This document shows, one piece after another, positions 6,845 to 14,040 of a stretch of DNA of 15,035 nucleotides (position 1 is the first letter of the stretch; each line of letters opens with the position of its first letter). Below the pieces are notes generated by a model. It made no database searches, had not been told where the DNA came from, and saw only the letters and a list, made by a program, of their open reading frames with translations. The stretch is taken from the NCBI GenBank assembly GCA_026710565.1, contig JAPOQV010000299.1, positions 1 through 15,035 of the forward strand, in the 5' to 3' direction. Both the position numbers and the translations under genes were made by a program. The stretch comes from Spirochaetaceae bacterium. Lineage in GTDB: Bacteria; Spirochaetota; Spirochaetia; SZUA-6; Bin103.

Positions 6845-6943
6845 TCACGAATCGGCCGTGCGGATCCAGCCCCAGAACAGGTTGTCGCGCTGGTGGCCGG
6901 ACGCCAGGTATTTCGCCTTGAGGCGGGACAGGTTCTCCGGCAT
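6845..6943 (-). CDS. Possible 32-residue small protein between the SDR and propeller genes
   Basis: ATG 6943 opens a 32-codon frame. It begins MPENLSRLKAKYLASGH and ends NLFWGWIRTADS, with amphipathic helix character at the N-terminus and an aromatic cluster (FWGW) near the end. The composition is not the Arg/Ala/Pro-rich pattern of shadow frames in this GC-rich DNA. Its TGA overlaps the alternative GTG (6848) and lies 8 nt before the Shine-Dalgarno sequence of the propeller gene, so coupling is possible. No Shine-Dalgarno sequence of its own is visible. It could instead be the tail of a lost gene. I recognise no family. Confidence 0.3.
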   Translation of the reverse strand: MPENLSRLKAKYLASGHQRDNLFWGWIRTADS

Positions 6944-6978
6944 GAGCGGAAGAGCTGGAACGGCCCCTCCACGCCGGC

Positions 6979-7689
6979 TCAGGCCAGTCCGTAGACGGGG
7001 ATGGCAGCGCCGTGGAGAGCCGCGGCGGCGTCCGAGGCCAGGAACACGATCACGTTGGCCAGGTCCCGCGGCGCCACCCACGCGGCCGGGTCGGACCTCG
7101 GCATGGCCTGCCGGTTGGCGGGCGTGTCGATGATGCTCGGCAGCACGGCGTTGACGTTCACGCCGTCACGCTTCAACTCCACCGACAGCGACTGCGTGAG
7201 GGCCAGGACCGCCGCCTTCGTGGCGCCGTACACGCCGTTGCCGGCCTCGCCGCGGAGCGCCGCGCGGGCGGACACGTTGACGATCGCGCCGCCGCCGGCG
7301 GCCACCAGCACCGGCGCCGCCGCGCGGCACATCGCGAAGGTGGTGCGGAGATTGAGGTCCAGGAGATGCTCGAGGGTGGCGTCGTCCGCATCCGCGACCT
7401 TCGTCCACCGGTAGCCGCCGGCCAGGTTGACCACCGCCTGCAGTGCCTCGGACGGGACCTGCCGGAATAGTGCCTCCACGTCGGCCGCCCGGCGTACGTC
7501 GCAGCGGTGCAGCCCCACGCGGTCGCCGGCGCCCGCGAACCGCTGCCGGAACGGCGCCGCCTCGTCCTCGACCACGTAGGTCGCGAGCACCCGCGCATCC
7601 GCCTCCAGGAACGCCCGCACCACCGAGCCGCCGAGCGCGCCGGTGCCGCCGGTCACGATGACGGTGCGGCCGGCGAAGTCGATACGCAT
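6979..7689 (-). CDS. Short-chain dehydrogenase/reductase (SDR), classical type
   Basis: The product has 236 residues from ATG 7689. GAGGAG lies 9 nt upstream; a TTG at 7695 is too close to it. The Rossmann dinucleotide motif TGGTGALG is at 13-20, D64 (CDV) is in the adenine-binding loop, and NLAG is at 88-91. The catalytic tetrad is N113, S140, Y154 and K158 (YGATK). The C-terminal VLPSIIDTP is the usual 'PG.i.T' substrate loop with S replacing G. It should carry out NAD(P)-dependent alcohol/ketone interconversion on a small substrate. It precedes the propeller glycosidase-like gene, suggesting a carbohydrate or polyol substrate, which is inference from context. The promoter is probably the TTGACA/TACGAT pair upstream. 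Confidence 0.92.
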   Translation of the reverse strand: MRIDFAGRTVIVTGGTGALGGSVVRAFLEADARVLATYVVEDEAAPFRQRFAGAGDRVGLHRCDVRRAADVEALFRQVPSEALQAVVNLAGGYRWTKVADADDATLEHLLDLNLRTTFAMCRAAAPVLVAAGGGAIVNVSARAALRGEAGNGVYGATKAAVLALTQSLSVELKRDGVNVNAVLPSIIDTPANRQAMPRSDPAAWVAPRDLANVIVFLASDAAAALHGAAIPVYGLA

Positions 7690-7702
7690 GAGCAACCGCT
7701 CC

Positions 7703-7801
7703 TCAGTTCAACCGCAGGAGCGCCGGCGTGTGCTTGAGGGCTACCTGGATCGCGTCGGCCCCCATGCCGCGGAGGATTTCGCGCGTCAACATGCGGTTCA
7801 T
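7703..7801 (-). CDS. Possible small ORF leading the SDR operon (32 codons, or 29 from ATG 7792)
   Basis: The frame from ATG 7801 encodes MNRMLTREILRGMGADAI and ends HTPALLRLN. The second ATG at 7792 falls 7 nt after the TACGAT -10, where transcription should start, so a leaderless 29-residue peptide is the likelier product. Its TGA (7705-7703) overlaps the GAGGAG (7704-7699) that serves the SDR gene, an arrangement that favours translational coupling. The sequence looks helical and amphipathic. No family is recognised, and it may be a gene remnant. Confidence 0.35.
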   Translation of the reverse strand: MNRMLTREILRGMGADAIQVALKHTPALLRLN

Positions 7802-7827
7802 CGTAGGGTGGCGGGCCGTCCTGTCAA
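7800..7827 (-). promoter_or_regulatory. Promoter for the SDR operon
   Basis: On the minus strand a perfect -35 TTGACA (7827-7822) is followed by 16 nt and a -10 TACGAT (7805-7800, 4 of 6 to consensus). It is the best sigma-70-like promoter I can see here. Expected transcription start is near 7793, next to ATG 7792. It overlaps the presumed -35 region of a plus-strand -10 at 7842-7847, so the two divergent promoters may interfere. Confidence 0.6.
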
Positions 7828-7841
7828 GGCCGGCGAGCGGC

Positions 7842-7847
7842 TATACT
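7842..7847 (+). promoter_or_regulatory. -10-like TATACT ahead of GTG 7855
   Basis: TATACT (5 of 6 to TATAAT) ends 7 nt before a GTG that opens a short frame with no Shine-Dalgarno sequence, the geometry of a leaderless transcript. No clear -35 is visible at 16-18 nt. Confidence 0.35.
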
Positions 7848-7854
7848 TCAAGGC

Positions 7855-7953
7855 GTGGCCGAGCACTTCGGGGTCGAGCTGGAAGAGGTCCCGTCCGATG
7901 TCGCCGAACGCATCCGCGCGCGGGGCGCGCTGGTCCATGAGCGCGATCCGTGA
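7855..7953 (+). pseudogene. Small frame resembling the C-terminal tail of an MNT nucleotidyltransferase
   Basis: The frame from GTG 7855 encodes 32 residues (VAEHFGVELEEVPSDVAE, then RIRARGALVHERDP). The second half resembles the C-terminus of minimal nucleotidyltransferase (MNT) antitoxin domains, which end in a pattern like 'rI..eG.llyErdp'. The catalytic GSxxxG...DxD part is absent upstream, so this would be a remnant. Its TGA overlaps a GTG at 7950 that starts the next fragment (GTGA), as in MNT-HEPN pairs. A genuine small leaderless gene is the alternative. The family call is tentative. Confidence 0.35.
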
Positions 7954-8113
7954 GCTCGCCGCTGATTCGGGCGCACAGGCAACGGCTCGTGGCGGTTCAC
8001 CGGTCGCTTGAGAGCGCGCTCCAAACGAGATCGTACGGCTCGGCAAGACGCCGATGTCGGCGCTCATCCTCGCGCGGTTCGAGCGCTTCATGAGCGCGTT
8101 GGAGGATCCGTAG
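7950..8113 (+). pseudogene. Probable small gene broken by a one-base deletion
   Basis: GTG 7950 opens a coding-like frame (VSSPLIRAHRQRLVAVHRS, then LESALQ) to about 8024. From 8024 a different frame continues with coding-like sequence, NEIVRLGKTPMSALILARF then ERFMSALEDP, to TAG 8111-8113. One missing A in the CAAAC run at 8022-8026 would join the two into a protein of about 54 residues. It overlaps the upstream fragment by GTGA and ends 3 bp before the MutS-like ATG. I do not recognise the family. A sequencing or assembly error would explain the break equally well. Confidence 0.35.
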
Positions 8114-8116
8114 GCG

Positions 8117-9931
8117 ATGAGCTCTGCTCCGGGCGGCGAGGGCCAGAACGAAGCTGCAGGTCTCCAGAGACTCGTCGATCTGGCCTCACGGGAGCTTCAG
8201 AAGCGGGCCGTCGCTCAGAACCTGCTGGCGGAGTCGAGCGGCGTCAGGGAACAGGCGCGCGCGCTGCGCCAGAGCGACGGCGACGCGCCGGCCGGCCCCT
8301 CGCAGGAGGAGCTGGACCGGTTCAGTTTCCTCTGGAACGCACCGGAGCCGGAGCGGACCGTGCACGAGCTGCCTGCCCGGACGCGGGAGGACCTGCAGCT
8401 CGCCGAAGTCGTGCGGGCCATGGCCATCCACGGGTCCGCCGAACGTTACCTGACCGCGTTGATGGGAGCGCAACTCAGCACGGCGAAGCAGGTGAACCAC
8501 CGGCAGTCGGTGCTGGAGCCGATACTTGCGAACGCCCGACTGGAGGAGGTGGTGCGCGAGGCGGCGCAGCGCATCATCCTGCCCGGCCCGCTCACCACCA
8601 TGGACAACCGGGCGGCCCTGTATCGCGTGGTCAACCACCTCAGCGAGCTGGAGCTGTACGTCGCCACCAGCGAGGCGCTGGCCGATGCGCTCGCGGCCGC
8701 AGACGACCCGGGTCCGGTCTGGCGCGACTTCGCGGAGCTGCTCGATCGCATCCGCGAGACGGCCGCCCACCGTCAGCTCCTGAGCTTCCTGCCCGACGTG
8801 CTCGCCGACGTGCGCGGGCTTGCCAGCGTCACGATCGGGGTGAACCTGGACGCCCAACTGCGGCCGGTCGAAGCGACTCTGATGTCGATCAACCCCGAGC
8901 GGTTCAAGGGATCGAAGCTGATGTCCACGGTGCTGGGCACCGCCGCCGCGGAAGGTCGCGGCATCGCCGATTTGCACAGCCTGCTGCGTCCCGGCCACGC
9001 CAAGCCGCTGGTGCGGGAGCTGCTCGACGACCTGGCGCAGGTGCTGGACCGCGCGGCCCGGCAGCTCGCCGGCGACCTGCGCGCCTTCACGAAGCTGCCG
9101 ACCGGGTTCATCGCCCGTGCGAGCGAGGAGCTGATCCTGTTCGCCTCGGCTGCCAGGCTGGCACGCGCACTGCAGGAGCGCGGGCTGCCGGTCTGCCTGC
9201 CGCGGGTGGCCGACACCGAGCGGCGCGTGCTGTCGATGGACGGCTGCTACAACGCCGCGCTCGCCCTGACCGGCGGGGAGGACGTGGTGTCGAGCGAGGT
9301 CGATCTCGGTGAACGGGGCCGGGTCGCCGTCCTGACCGGCCCCAACCGCGGCGGCAAGACGGTCTATCTGCAGGCGGTGGGCCTCGCCCAGGTCCTGTTC
9401 CAGGCCGGGCTGTTCTGTCCCGCGCGCGAGGCGGAGATGAGCATCGCCTCCGGGCTCTACACCCATTACCAGGCGGAGGAGAAGCCGCAGCAGCAGAGCG
9501 GCCGTTTCGGAGAGGAGGCGGCGCGCCTGCGCGAGATCCTCACCCGGCTGACGCCGAGCGCCATCCTGCTGTCCAACGAGACCTTCACCAGCACCGGTCC
9601 GGGCGAGGCGGCCTACCTGATGCTGGACATCGTCCGCGTGCTGGTCGCGCTCGGCTGCCGCTCGCTGCTGGCCACGCACCTGCACGAGTTGGCGGCATGG
9701 GTGGAGGACGGGCAGGTTCCCGGTGCGTTCAACCTGGCGGCGACGACCCGCGAGGTGCCTGCCGACGGCGCGCCGCGCGTGGTGCCGACCTTCCGCGTCG
9801 AGCGGTCAGCGCCCGCCGGCCACAGCCATGCCAGGACCGTGGCGCGTGACAACGGGCTGCTGTTCGAGCAGATCGTCGACTCGCTGCGCGAGCGCGGCCA
9901 GCTCGAACGGCCGGTCCCGCCGCCCGGTTGA
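8117..9931 (+). CDS. MutS-family ATPase lacking mismatch-recognition domains
   Basis: The product has 604 residues. The C-terminal ATPase has Walker A TGPNRGGKT at 407-415, an SGRFGEEAARL segment at 461-471, a Walker B/D-loop region ILLSNETFTST at 483-493 and an H-loop ATHLHEL around H521. Residues about 90-400 are helical, like the MutS core and lever domains (III/IV). The N-terminus lacks the FxE mismatch-binding domain I and connector II, so it is not the canonical repair MutS; a role in recombination or DNA structure processing is inference. Walker B has N487 where canonical MutS has Asp, with E488 retained. There is no Smr nuclease domain, unlike MutS2. GGAGG at 8101-8105 is 11 nt from the ATG. 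It is convergent with the HigA-like gene. Confidence 0.88.
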   Translation: MSSAPGGEGQNEAAGLQRLVDLASRELQKRAVAQNLLAESSGVREQARALRQSDGDAPAGPSQEELDRFSFLWNAPEPERTVHELPARTREDLQLAEVVRAMAIHGSAERYLTALMGAQLSTAKQVNHRQSVLEPILANARLEEVVREAAQRIILPGPLTTMDNRAALYRVVNHLSELELYVATSEALADALAAADDPGPVWRDFAELLDRIRETAAHRQLLSFLPDVLADVRGLASVTIGVNLDAQLRPVEATLMSINPERFKGSKLMSTVLGTAAAEGRGIADLHSLLRPGHAKPLVRELLDDLAQVLDRAARQLAGDLRAFTKLPTGFIARASEELILFASAARLARALQERGLPVCLPRVADTERRVLSMDGCYNAALALTGGEDVVSSEVDLGERGRVAVLTGPNRGGKTVYLQAVGLAQVLFQAGLFCPAREAEMSIASGLYTHYQAEEKPQQQSGRFGEEAARLREILTRLTPSAILLSNETFTSTGPGEAAYLMLDIVRVLVALGCRSLLATHLHELAAWVEDGQVPGAFNLAATTREVPADGAPRVVPTFRVERSAPAGHSHARTVARDNGLLFEQIVDSLRERGQLERPVPPPG

Positions 9932-9966
9932 GATCCCAGCCATTTGGACGGAGGTGCGGGAGAGTG

Positions 9967-10269
9967 TCAGGATCCCTGCAGTGAAGTGGCGGGCGTGATC
10001 CCGGCGGTGAGCCGGCGCTTGTCCGCGGCGATCCTGCGAAAGTCGCAGTCCACCTGGATGCCGTGCCAGAACTGGTCCGATTGACCGAAGAAGGCGCCGA
10101 AGCGAATGGACATGGCCGGTGTGATCGACCTGCGGCCGTGGACGATTTCATTGATCGCTCGCGGCGCGACGCCGATCGCGCGACTCATGGCATTCTGCGA
10201 AATCCCCATCGGCTTGAGGTACTCCTCAAGGAGGATCTCGCCGGGCGTGATCCGGTCATCCGTGTGCAC
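9967..10269 (-). CDS. higA: HigA-family XRE antitoxin-like regulator without a toxin gene
   Basis: The product has about 100 residues from GTG 10269; a TTG at 10275 would add two. The opening [20 protein letters not shown] is the HigA signature. A helix-turn-helix follows at about 23-48 ([24 protein letters not shown]), then [13 protein letters not shown], the conserved 'fW...Q...D' end of the fold, and a short extended tail. HigA represses its own operon and binds the HigB RelE-like mRNA nuclease, whose gene normally lies immediately upstream. Here the upstream neighbour is recQ, whose stop codon lies 2 bp from this start, and I see no HigB frame on either side. The start codon is uncertain because no strong Shine-Dalgarno sequence is present. 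Confidence 0.85.
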   Translation of the reverse strand: MHTDDRITPGEILLEEYLKPMGISQNAMSRAIGVAPRAINEIVHGRRSITPAMSIRFGAFFGQSDQFWHGIQVDCDFRRIAADKRRLTAGITPATSLQGS

Positions 10270-10271
10270 AC

Positions 10272-12197
10272 TCAATCCGCGCCTGCATACTCTCTCACGA
10301 TCGCGAGCAGCGCTTCGCCGTAACGCTCCGCCTTTGCGGGGCCGATGCCGTGGACCAGCTCCAGGGTTGCGGGGGAGTCGGGGCGGAGCACGGCGAGGTG
10401 GCGCAGCGTGCGGTCGCTGGCGATGACGTAGGGCGGCACCTGCTGCCGGCGCGCCTCCTCGATGCGGAAGGCGCGCAGCGCCTCGAACAACTCCAGCCCG
10501 GCGGCGTCGAGCTCTTCCATCGGGGCGTCGTCCGGCGCTCGTGCGCCACGCTGCCGCGCGGGCTGACCGGCTTCGCCCGCTGGCCGCATGCGCACCTTCG
10601 GCGGCAGCAGCAGGCGCGCGGGACGCCGGTCGTGGATCACCTCCCGGCCCTCCGCGGTGACCAGCGCGACCGGCCGGTCGCCGCCGTGGAAGTCGACCCA
10701 GCCGGCGGTGACGCAGCGGCGCAGCAACCGCATCAGCCACTCCTCCGTGTGTTCGCCGAGCGTGCCGAACGTGGGCGTGCGGTCGAGTCGGGCGCGTCGC
10801 AGCCGCTCGTCGGACGCTCCCTTGAGCAGCTTCACGGCCGCCGTCAGGCCGAAGCGTCCGTGGATGCGCGCGACGCCGCACAGCCCCTTGCGGACCACGA
10901 GCGCGGCCTGCTCGGGATCCTGCTGCTCGTCCTCCGCCAGGCGCAGGCAGACGTCGCAGCGCCCGCAGCCGGCCAGCGTCTCCGCTTCGTGGCCGAAGGC
11001 GCGCAGGATCGCGTCGTGCCGGCAGGCGCCGCCCTCCGTCCAGCGCATCAACTCCAGGAACAGGTTCCATTGGTGCTGCGCCACATCCGGCGCCATCGGC
11101 TGCCCGTCGCCGTTGCGCTCGACCAGGTGGCGCCGCAGCGCCATGTCCCCGGGCGATACGATCAGCAGGCAGACGGCGGCTTCGCCGTCCCGGCCTGCGC
11201 GCCCCGCTTCCTGGTAGTAGGCCTCCAGCGATCCCGGCGGCGCCAGGTGGGTCACGCATCGCACGTCCGCCCGGTCGATGCCCATGCCGAAGGCGTTGGT
11301 GGCCACCACCGCGTCCAACTCGCCTGCCATGAAGGCGCGCTGCACGCGCTCACGCCGGCCGCCGTCCATGCCGGCGTGATATGCCGCCGTCCGCCAGCCG
11401 AGCGTGTCCAGGCGGTGCGCTTCCTCCTCCGTGCTCCGGCGCGTGGGCGCGTAGACGATCGCCGTCCCGCTCTGCCGCCCGGGCTCGCCCAGAGTCTCGG
11501 CGAGCACGGCGTCGACGTGGCGCTCGCGTTCGCGACCGGTCATCACCTCGATCACCCGCAGCGCCAGGTTGGGACGCGCGAAGCCGTGGATGAGCTGCGG
11601 CGTGTCCGCCGGCAGGCCGAGGCGCTCGATGATCTCGTCGCGCACCACCGGCGTCGCGGTGGCGGTGCAGGCCACCACCCGCGCCCGCGGCAGAAGCTTC
11701 AACAGCTCGCCCAGTTGCAGGTAGTCGGGGCGGAAGTCGTGGCCCCACGAGCTGATGCAGTGCGCCTCGTCGATGGCCACCAGCGGGCAGTCCAGGCGCG
11801 CGAGCACGGAGCGCAGCCGGTCGGAGGCCAGCCGCTCCGGGGCCACGTACACCAGCTTGCAGCGGCCGGCGGCGATCGTGCCGAGCCGCCGCCGCACCTC
11901 GTCCGCGGACAGGGTCCCGGCCAGGTAGGTTGCCGCCACGCCCCGCTGCTCCAGGGCGGCCACCTGGTCGTGCATGAGCGCGATCAGCGGCGACACCACC
12001 ACCGTCGTGCCCGGAAGCAGCGCCGCCGGGAGCTGATAGGTCAGGCTCTTGCCGCCTCCGGTGGGCGCCACCAGCAGCAGGCGCCCGCTCTCGAGCAGCA
12101 ACCGAATCGCCTCGCGCTGTCCCGGGCGGAAGGCGGCAAGTCCGAAGTCTCTGAGGCCGGCGTCCAGATCCACGTCACTGATAGAGGTCAAACTCAC
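10272..12197 (-). CDS. recQ: ATP-dependent DNA helicase RecQ
   Basis: The product has 641 residues with the complete RecQ architecture. The helicase core has motif 0 FRPGQ (23-27), Walker A TGGGKS (46-51), DEAH (143-146), CTATATP (177-183), motif V around 299-313 ([15 protein letters not shown]) and motif [12 protein letters not shown] (329-338). The RQC zinc site has C392, C411, C414 and C417 (CGRCDVC), followed by a winged helix to about 540. A C-terminal HRDC domain spans about 550-641 ([11 protein letters not shown]...[12 protein letters not shown]). It unwinds DNA 3' to 5' in recombination and repair. The start is GTG 12197 with only a weak ribosome site. The stop overlaps the region of the HigA-like start, so the two probably share a transcript. 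Confidence 0.97.
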   Translation of the reverse strand: MSLTSISDVDLDAGLRDFGLAAFRPGQREAIRLLLESGRLLLVAPTGGGKSLTYQLPAALLPGTTVVVSPLIALMHDQVAALEQRGVAATYLAGTLSADEVRRRLGTIAAGRCKLVYVAPERLASDRLRSVLARLDCPLVAIDEAHCISSWGHDFRPDYLQLGELLKLLPRARVVACTATATPVVRDEIIERLGLPADTPQLIHGFARPNLALRVIEVMTGRERERHVDAVLAETLGEPGRQSGTAIVYAPTRRSTEEEAHRLDTLGWRTAAYHAGMDGGRRERVQRAFMAGELDAVVATNAFGMGIDRADVRCVTHLAPPGSLEAYYQEAGRAGRDGEAAVCLLIVSPGDMALRRHLVERNGDGQPMAPDVAQHQWNLFLELMRWTEGGACRHDAILRAFGHEAETLAGCGRCDVCLRLAEDEQQDPEQAALVVRKGLCGVARIHGRFGLTAAVKLLKGASDERLRRARLDRTPTFGTLGEHTEEWLMRLLRRCVTAGWVDFHGGDRPVALVTAEGREVIHDRRPARLLLPPKVRMRPAGEAGQPARQRGARAPDDAPMEELDAAGLELFEALRAFRIEEARRQQVPPYVIASDRTLRHLAVLRPDSPATLELVHGIGPAKAERYGEALLAIVREYAGAD

Positions 12198-12270
12198 GCT
12201 CTTGCTTTAGCCATGCCGGACCGATGGTAGAGTGAAAGTCACCCCTCGACACGCGAGGAGCTGTACCGAG

Positions 12271-12336
12271 ATGAACGCACGCACGCTTTCGACCGAGACC
12301 TCCGGGAACGACGGACGATGGGGGTGTCGCCGGTGA
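12271..12336 (+). other. Short upstream ORF (21 codons) coupled to the Gfo/Idh/MocA gene
   Basis: ATG 12271 has a GAGGAG (12255-12260) 10 nt upstream and opens a 21-codon frame (MNARTLSTETSGNDGRW, then GCRR). Its TGA (12334-12336) overlaps the preferred GTG start (12333) of the dehydrogenase as GTGA. The GAGGAG is partly enclosed by a small inverted repeat, CCTCG-ACACG-CGAGG, at 12244-12258, which could hide the ribosome site. This suggests translational coupling or a leader peptide; a chance frame is possible. Confidence 0.35.
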
Positions 12337-13511
12337 GCCGCCGCATCGGCGTCGCCGTGATCGGCATGGGCTGGATGGGCTCCGTGCACGCCCGCTGCTA
12401 CCGCCTGGTGCCGCAGCGCTTCCCGGAGCTCGACATCGACCCGCGCCTGGTGGTGTGCGCGGACAACGTCGAGGCGCGCGCGCAGGAGGGCGTGACGCGG
12501 GTCGGCTTCGAGCGCGCCACCACGGACTGGCGCGAGGCGCTCGCCGACCCGGAAGTGGAGGTGGTCAACATCACCACCCAGAACGCCCTGCACAAGCCGG
12601 TCGCCCTGGCGGCGATCGAGGCCGGCAAGCACGTCTTCTGCGAGAAGCCGGTGGGCCGCAGCCCGGCCGAGACCGCGGCGATCGCGGCCGCGGCGCGCGA
12701 GGCCGGAGTCATCAGCGGCGTCGGCTACAACTACCGCTGGGCGCCGGTCGTCCAGTACGCGCACTCGCTGATCCGGGAGGGGCGCCTGGGGACGATCACT
12801 CACTTCCGCGGCCGCTTCCTGGTCGGCTACGCCCGCGACCCGCACGGCGTGCTGTCCTGGCGCTTCGACCGCGAGCAGTCCGGCTCCGGCGCGGTCGCCG
12901 ACCTGATGTCGCACGTCGCCGACCTGGCCCACATGCTGGCCGGGCCCGTGGAGCGGCTGGTCGCCAACCGGCACACCTTCATCGCCGAGCGGCCGCTGCC
13001 GACGCCGGGTGAGGGGACGCACTTCTCGGTCAAGCGGGGCGGTCCCACCGGCCCGGTCACCAACGAGGACTACGGCAGCGCGCTGGTGCAGTTCGCGTGC
13101 GGGGCGCAGGGCACCTACGAGGTGTGCCGGGTGATCAACGGCCCGAAATGCCAGCTCGCCTTCGAGATCTCGGGCACCGGCGGCACGATCACGTGGGACT
13201 TCGAGCGCATGAACGAGCTGCAGCTCTTCCTGCCGGACGGGACGCCGGAACGGGACGGCACGGTATGGGTGCAGGCCGGCCCGGAGCATCCGTTCTTCGC
13301 GAACTTCAATCCCGGCGCGGCGCTGGCCATGAGCTACGAGGACCTCAAGGTGGTCGAGACGGCGCAGTTCGCGAAGGCCGCCGTCGAGCGTACGCAGGGC
13401 GAGCCCGGCCTGTCGGAAGCGGACCGCGTGGGCCAGGTGCTGGCCGCGTTCGACCGGTCGGTAGATTCCGGCTCCTGGGAGACGGTGGCGCCCGTTCCGG
13501 TCCCGGCATGA
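12333..13511 (+). CDS. Gfo/Idh/MocA-family NAD(P)-dependent oxidoreductase
   Basis: The product has 392 residues from GTG 12333, typical for the family. The Rossmann motif GMGWMG is at 11-16 (VAVIGMGWMGSVHARCY), with the family's EKP at 104-106 (VFCEKPVG). The GYNYRWAPV segment (131-139) begins the C-terminal domain. D190 and H194 in ADLMSHVADLAH are the conserved D/H of the catalytic site. It should oxidise or reduce a hydroxyl of a sugar or cyclitol. Its position ahead of iolD makes an inositol-like substrate plausible, but the family is too broad to say IolG. A GGGGGTG 8 nt before GTG 12333 favours this start; ATG 12318 would add five residues and has no ribosome site. Confidence 0.93.
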   Translation: MSRRIGVAVIGMGWMGSVHARCYRLVPQRFPELDIDPRLVVCADNVEARAQEGVTRVGFERATTDWREALADPEVEVVNITTQNALHKPVALAAIEAGKHVFCEKPVGRSPAETAAIAAAAREAGVISGVGYNYRWAPVVQYAHSLIREGRLGTITHFRGRFLVGYARDPHGVLSWRFDREQSGSGAVADLMSHVADLAHMLAGPVERLVANRHTFIAERPLPTPGEGTHFSVKRGGPTGPVTNEDYGSALVQFACGAQGTYEVCRVINGPKCQLAFEISGTGGTITWDFERMNELQLFLPDGTPERDGTVWVQAGPEHPFFANFNPGAALAMSYEDLKVVETAQFAKAAVERTQGEPGLSEADRVGQVLAAFDRSVDSGSWETVAPVPVPA

Positions 13512-13524
13512 AGAGAGCCTCCGC

Positions 13525-13986
13525 GTGTCCGTGAACCTGCGCGAAGCGATCCCGGCGTCCCGGATCCTGGCGCCGCTACGGGCCGAGACCGATGACGATG
13601 CGCTCGGCCGCCTGCTGGCCGCGGTCGCCGGCGACCTGGAGATGCCGGACGCCGCCGGCGTGCTGGACCGGCTGCTGCACGAGCCGGTGCTGCGGGCGGC
13701 GCTGGTCGGCCACGGCGCCGCCATCATCCACAGCCGCATCGACGGGCTGCCGCGCTCGGTGACCGCCCTGGGCGTCGCGCCGCCAGGAACGTCGTTCCGG
13801 TTCGGCGGCGGCTTCCGCTACGTGGTCAGCGTGGTTTTCCTGGTGCTTTCTCCTCCCGAACCGCCGGAGCCGCACCTGGAGCTGGTGTCCGCGATCGCCG
13901 GCTTCGTCCGCAACCCGCAGGCGCTGGACGGCCTCAAGGCGGCAGCCTCGCCGGAGCAGGCCTCGCAGGCGTTGGCCAACGGGTAA
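13525..13986 (+). CDS. PTS EIIA (fructose/nitrogen-type)-like protein
   Basis: The product has 153 residues, the size of a free EIIA(Fru/Ntr) domain. LLHEPVLRAALVGHGAAIIHSRIDGL (about 50-74) matches the active-site block usually written 'GiaiPHar', with H69 as the phosphorylatable histidine, although the conserved Pro before it is Ile here. H117 followed by LELVSAIAGF matches the 'HL.lLa.l' helix. No EIIB, EIIC, HPr or EI gene is in the window, so a regulatory role like PtsN or a decayed domain is as likely as transport. The start is GTG 13525, with AAGAGAG 7 nt upstream. It follows the dehydrogenase by 13 bp, so co-transcription is very likely. Confidence 0.78.
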   Translation: MSVNLREAIPASRILAPLRAETDDDALGRLLAAVAGDLEMPDAAGVLDRLLHEPVLRAALVGHGAAIIHSRIDGLPRSVTALGVAPPGTSFRFGGGFRYVVSVVFLVLSPPEPPEPHLELVSAIAGFVRNPQALDGLKAAASPEQASQALANG

Positions 13987-14040
13987 CCCGACCGGCCGGC
14001 GTCAATTCCGCGTCGGCGCATGCCGATCTATGATCGAGCC
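13987..14040 (+). other. Intergenic spacer between the EIIA-like gene and iolD
   Basis: This short spacer holds a GC-rich self-complementary CCGGCCGG near its start and the TATGAT hexamer near its end. I see no terminator with a U-tract, so read-through from upstream is expected. Confidence 0.4.
14029..14034 (+). promoter_or_regulatory. -10 hexamer for a possibly leaderless iolD transcript
   Basis: TATGAT (5 of 6 to TATAAT) ends 6 nt before the iolD ATG, which has no Shine-Dalgarno sequence. Transcription would begin on or next to the A of the ATG. The -35 region (about 14005-14011, ATTCCGC) is a poor match. The gene could also be read from the dehydrogenase-EIIA transcript. Confidence 0.4.

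Noticed and set aside
8186..9685. Long minus-strand open frame (about 499 codons) opposite the MutS-like gene
   Set aside because: It is the shadow of a clear MutS-family ATPase, low-complexity in composition and without recognisable motifs.
9932..9966. Possible terminator or missing toxin remnant between the MutS-like and HigA-like genes
   Set aside because: It is only 35 bp with no convincing hairpin and no HigB-like codons in any frame.
10276..11259. N-terminal extension of the HigA-like frame far into recQ
   Set aside because: The in-frame sequence upstream of the HigA start is a recQ shadow (Arg/Ala/Pro-rich); HigA homologs begin near RITPGE.
10350..12230. Long plus-strand open frame (about 626 codons) opposite recQ
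   Set aside because: It is antisense to an unmistakable RecQ and its translation is rich in Arg, Val, His and Gln without domain motifs, as expected for the complement of GC-rich coding DNA.
12207..13739. Minus-strand open frame of about 510 codons across the dehydrogenase and EIIA-like genes
   Set aside because: It is antisense to two convincing genes and has a shadow-like Arg/Ala/His-rich translation.
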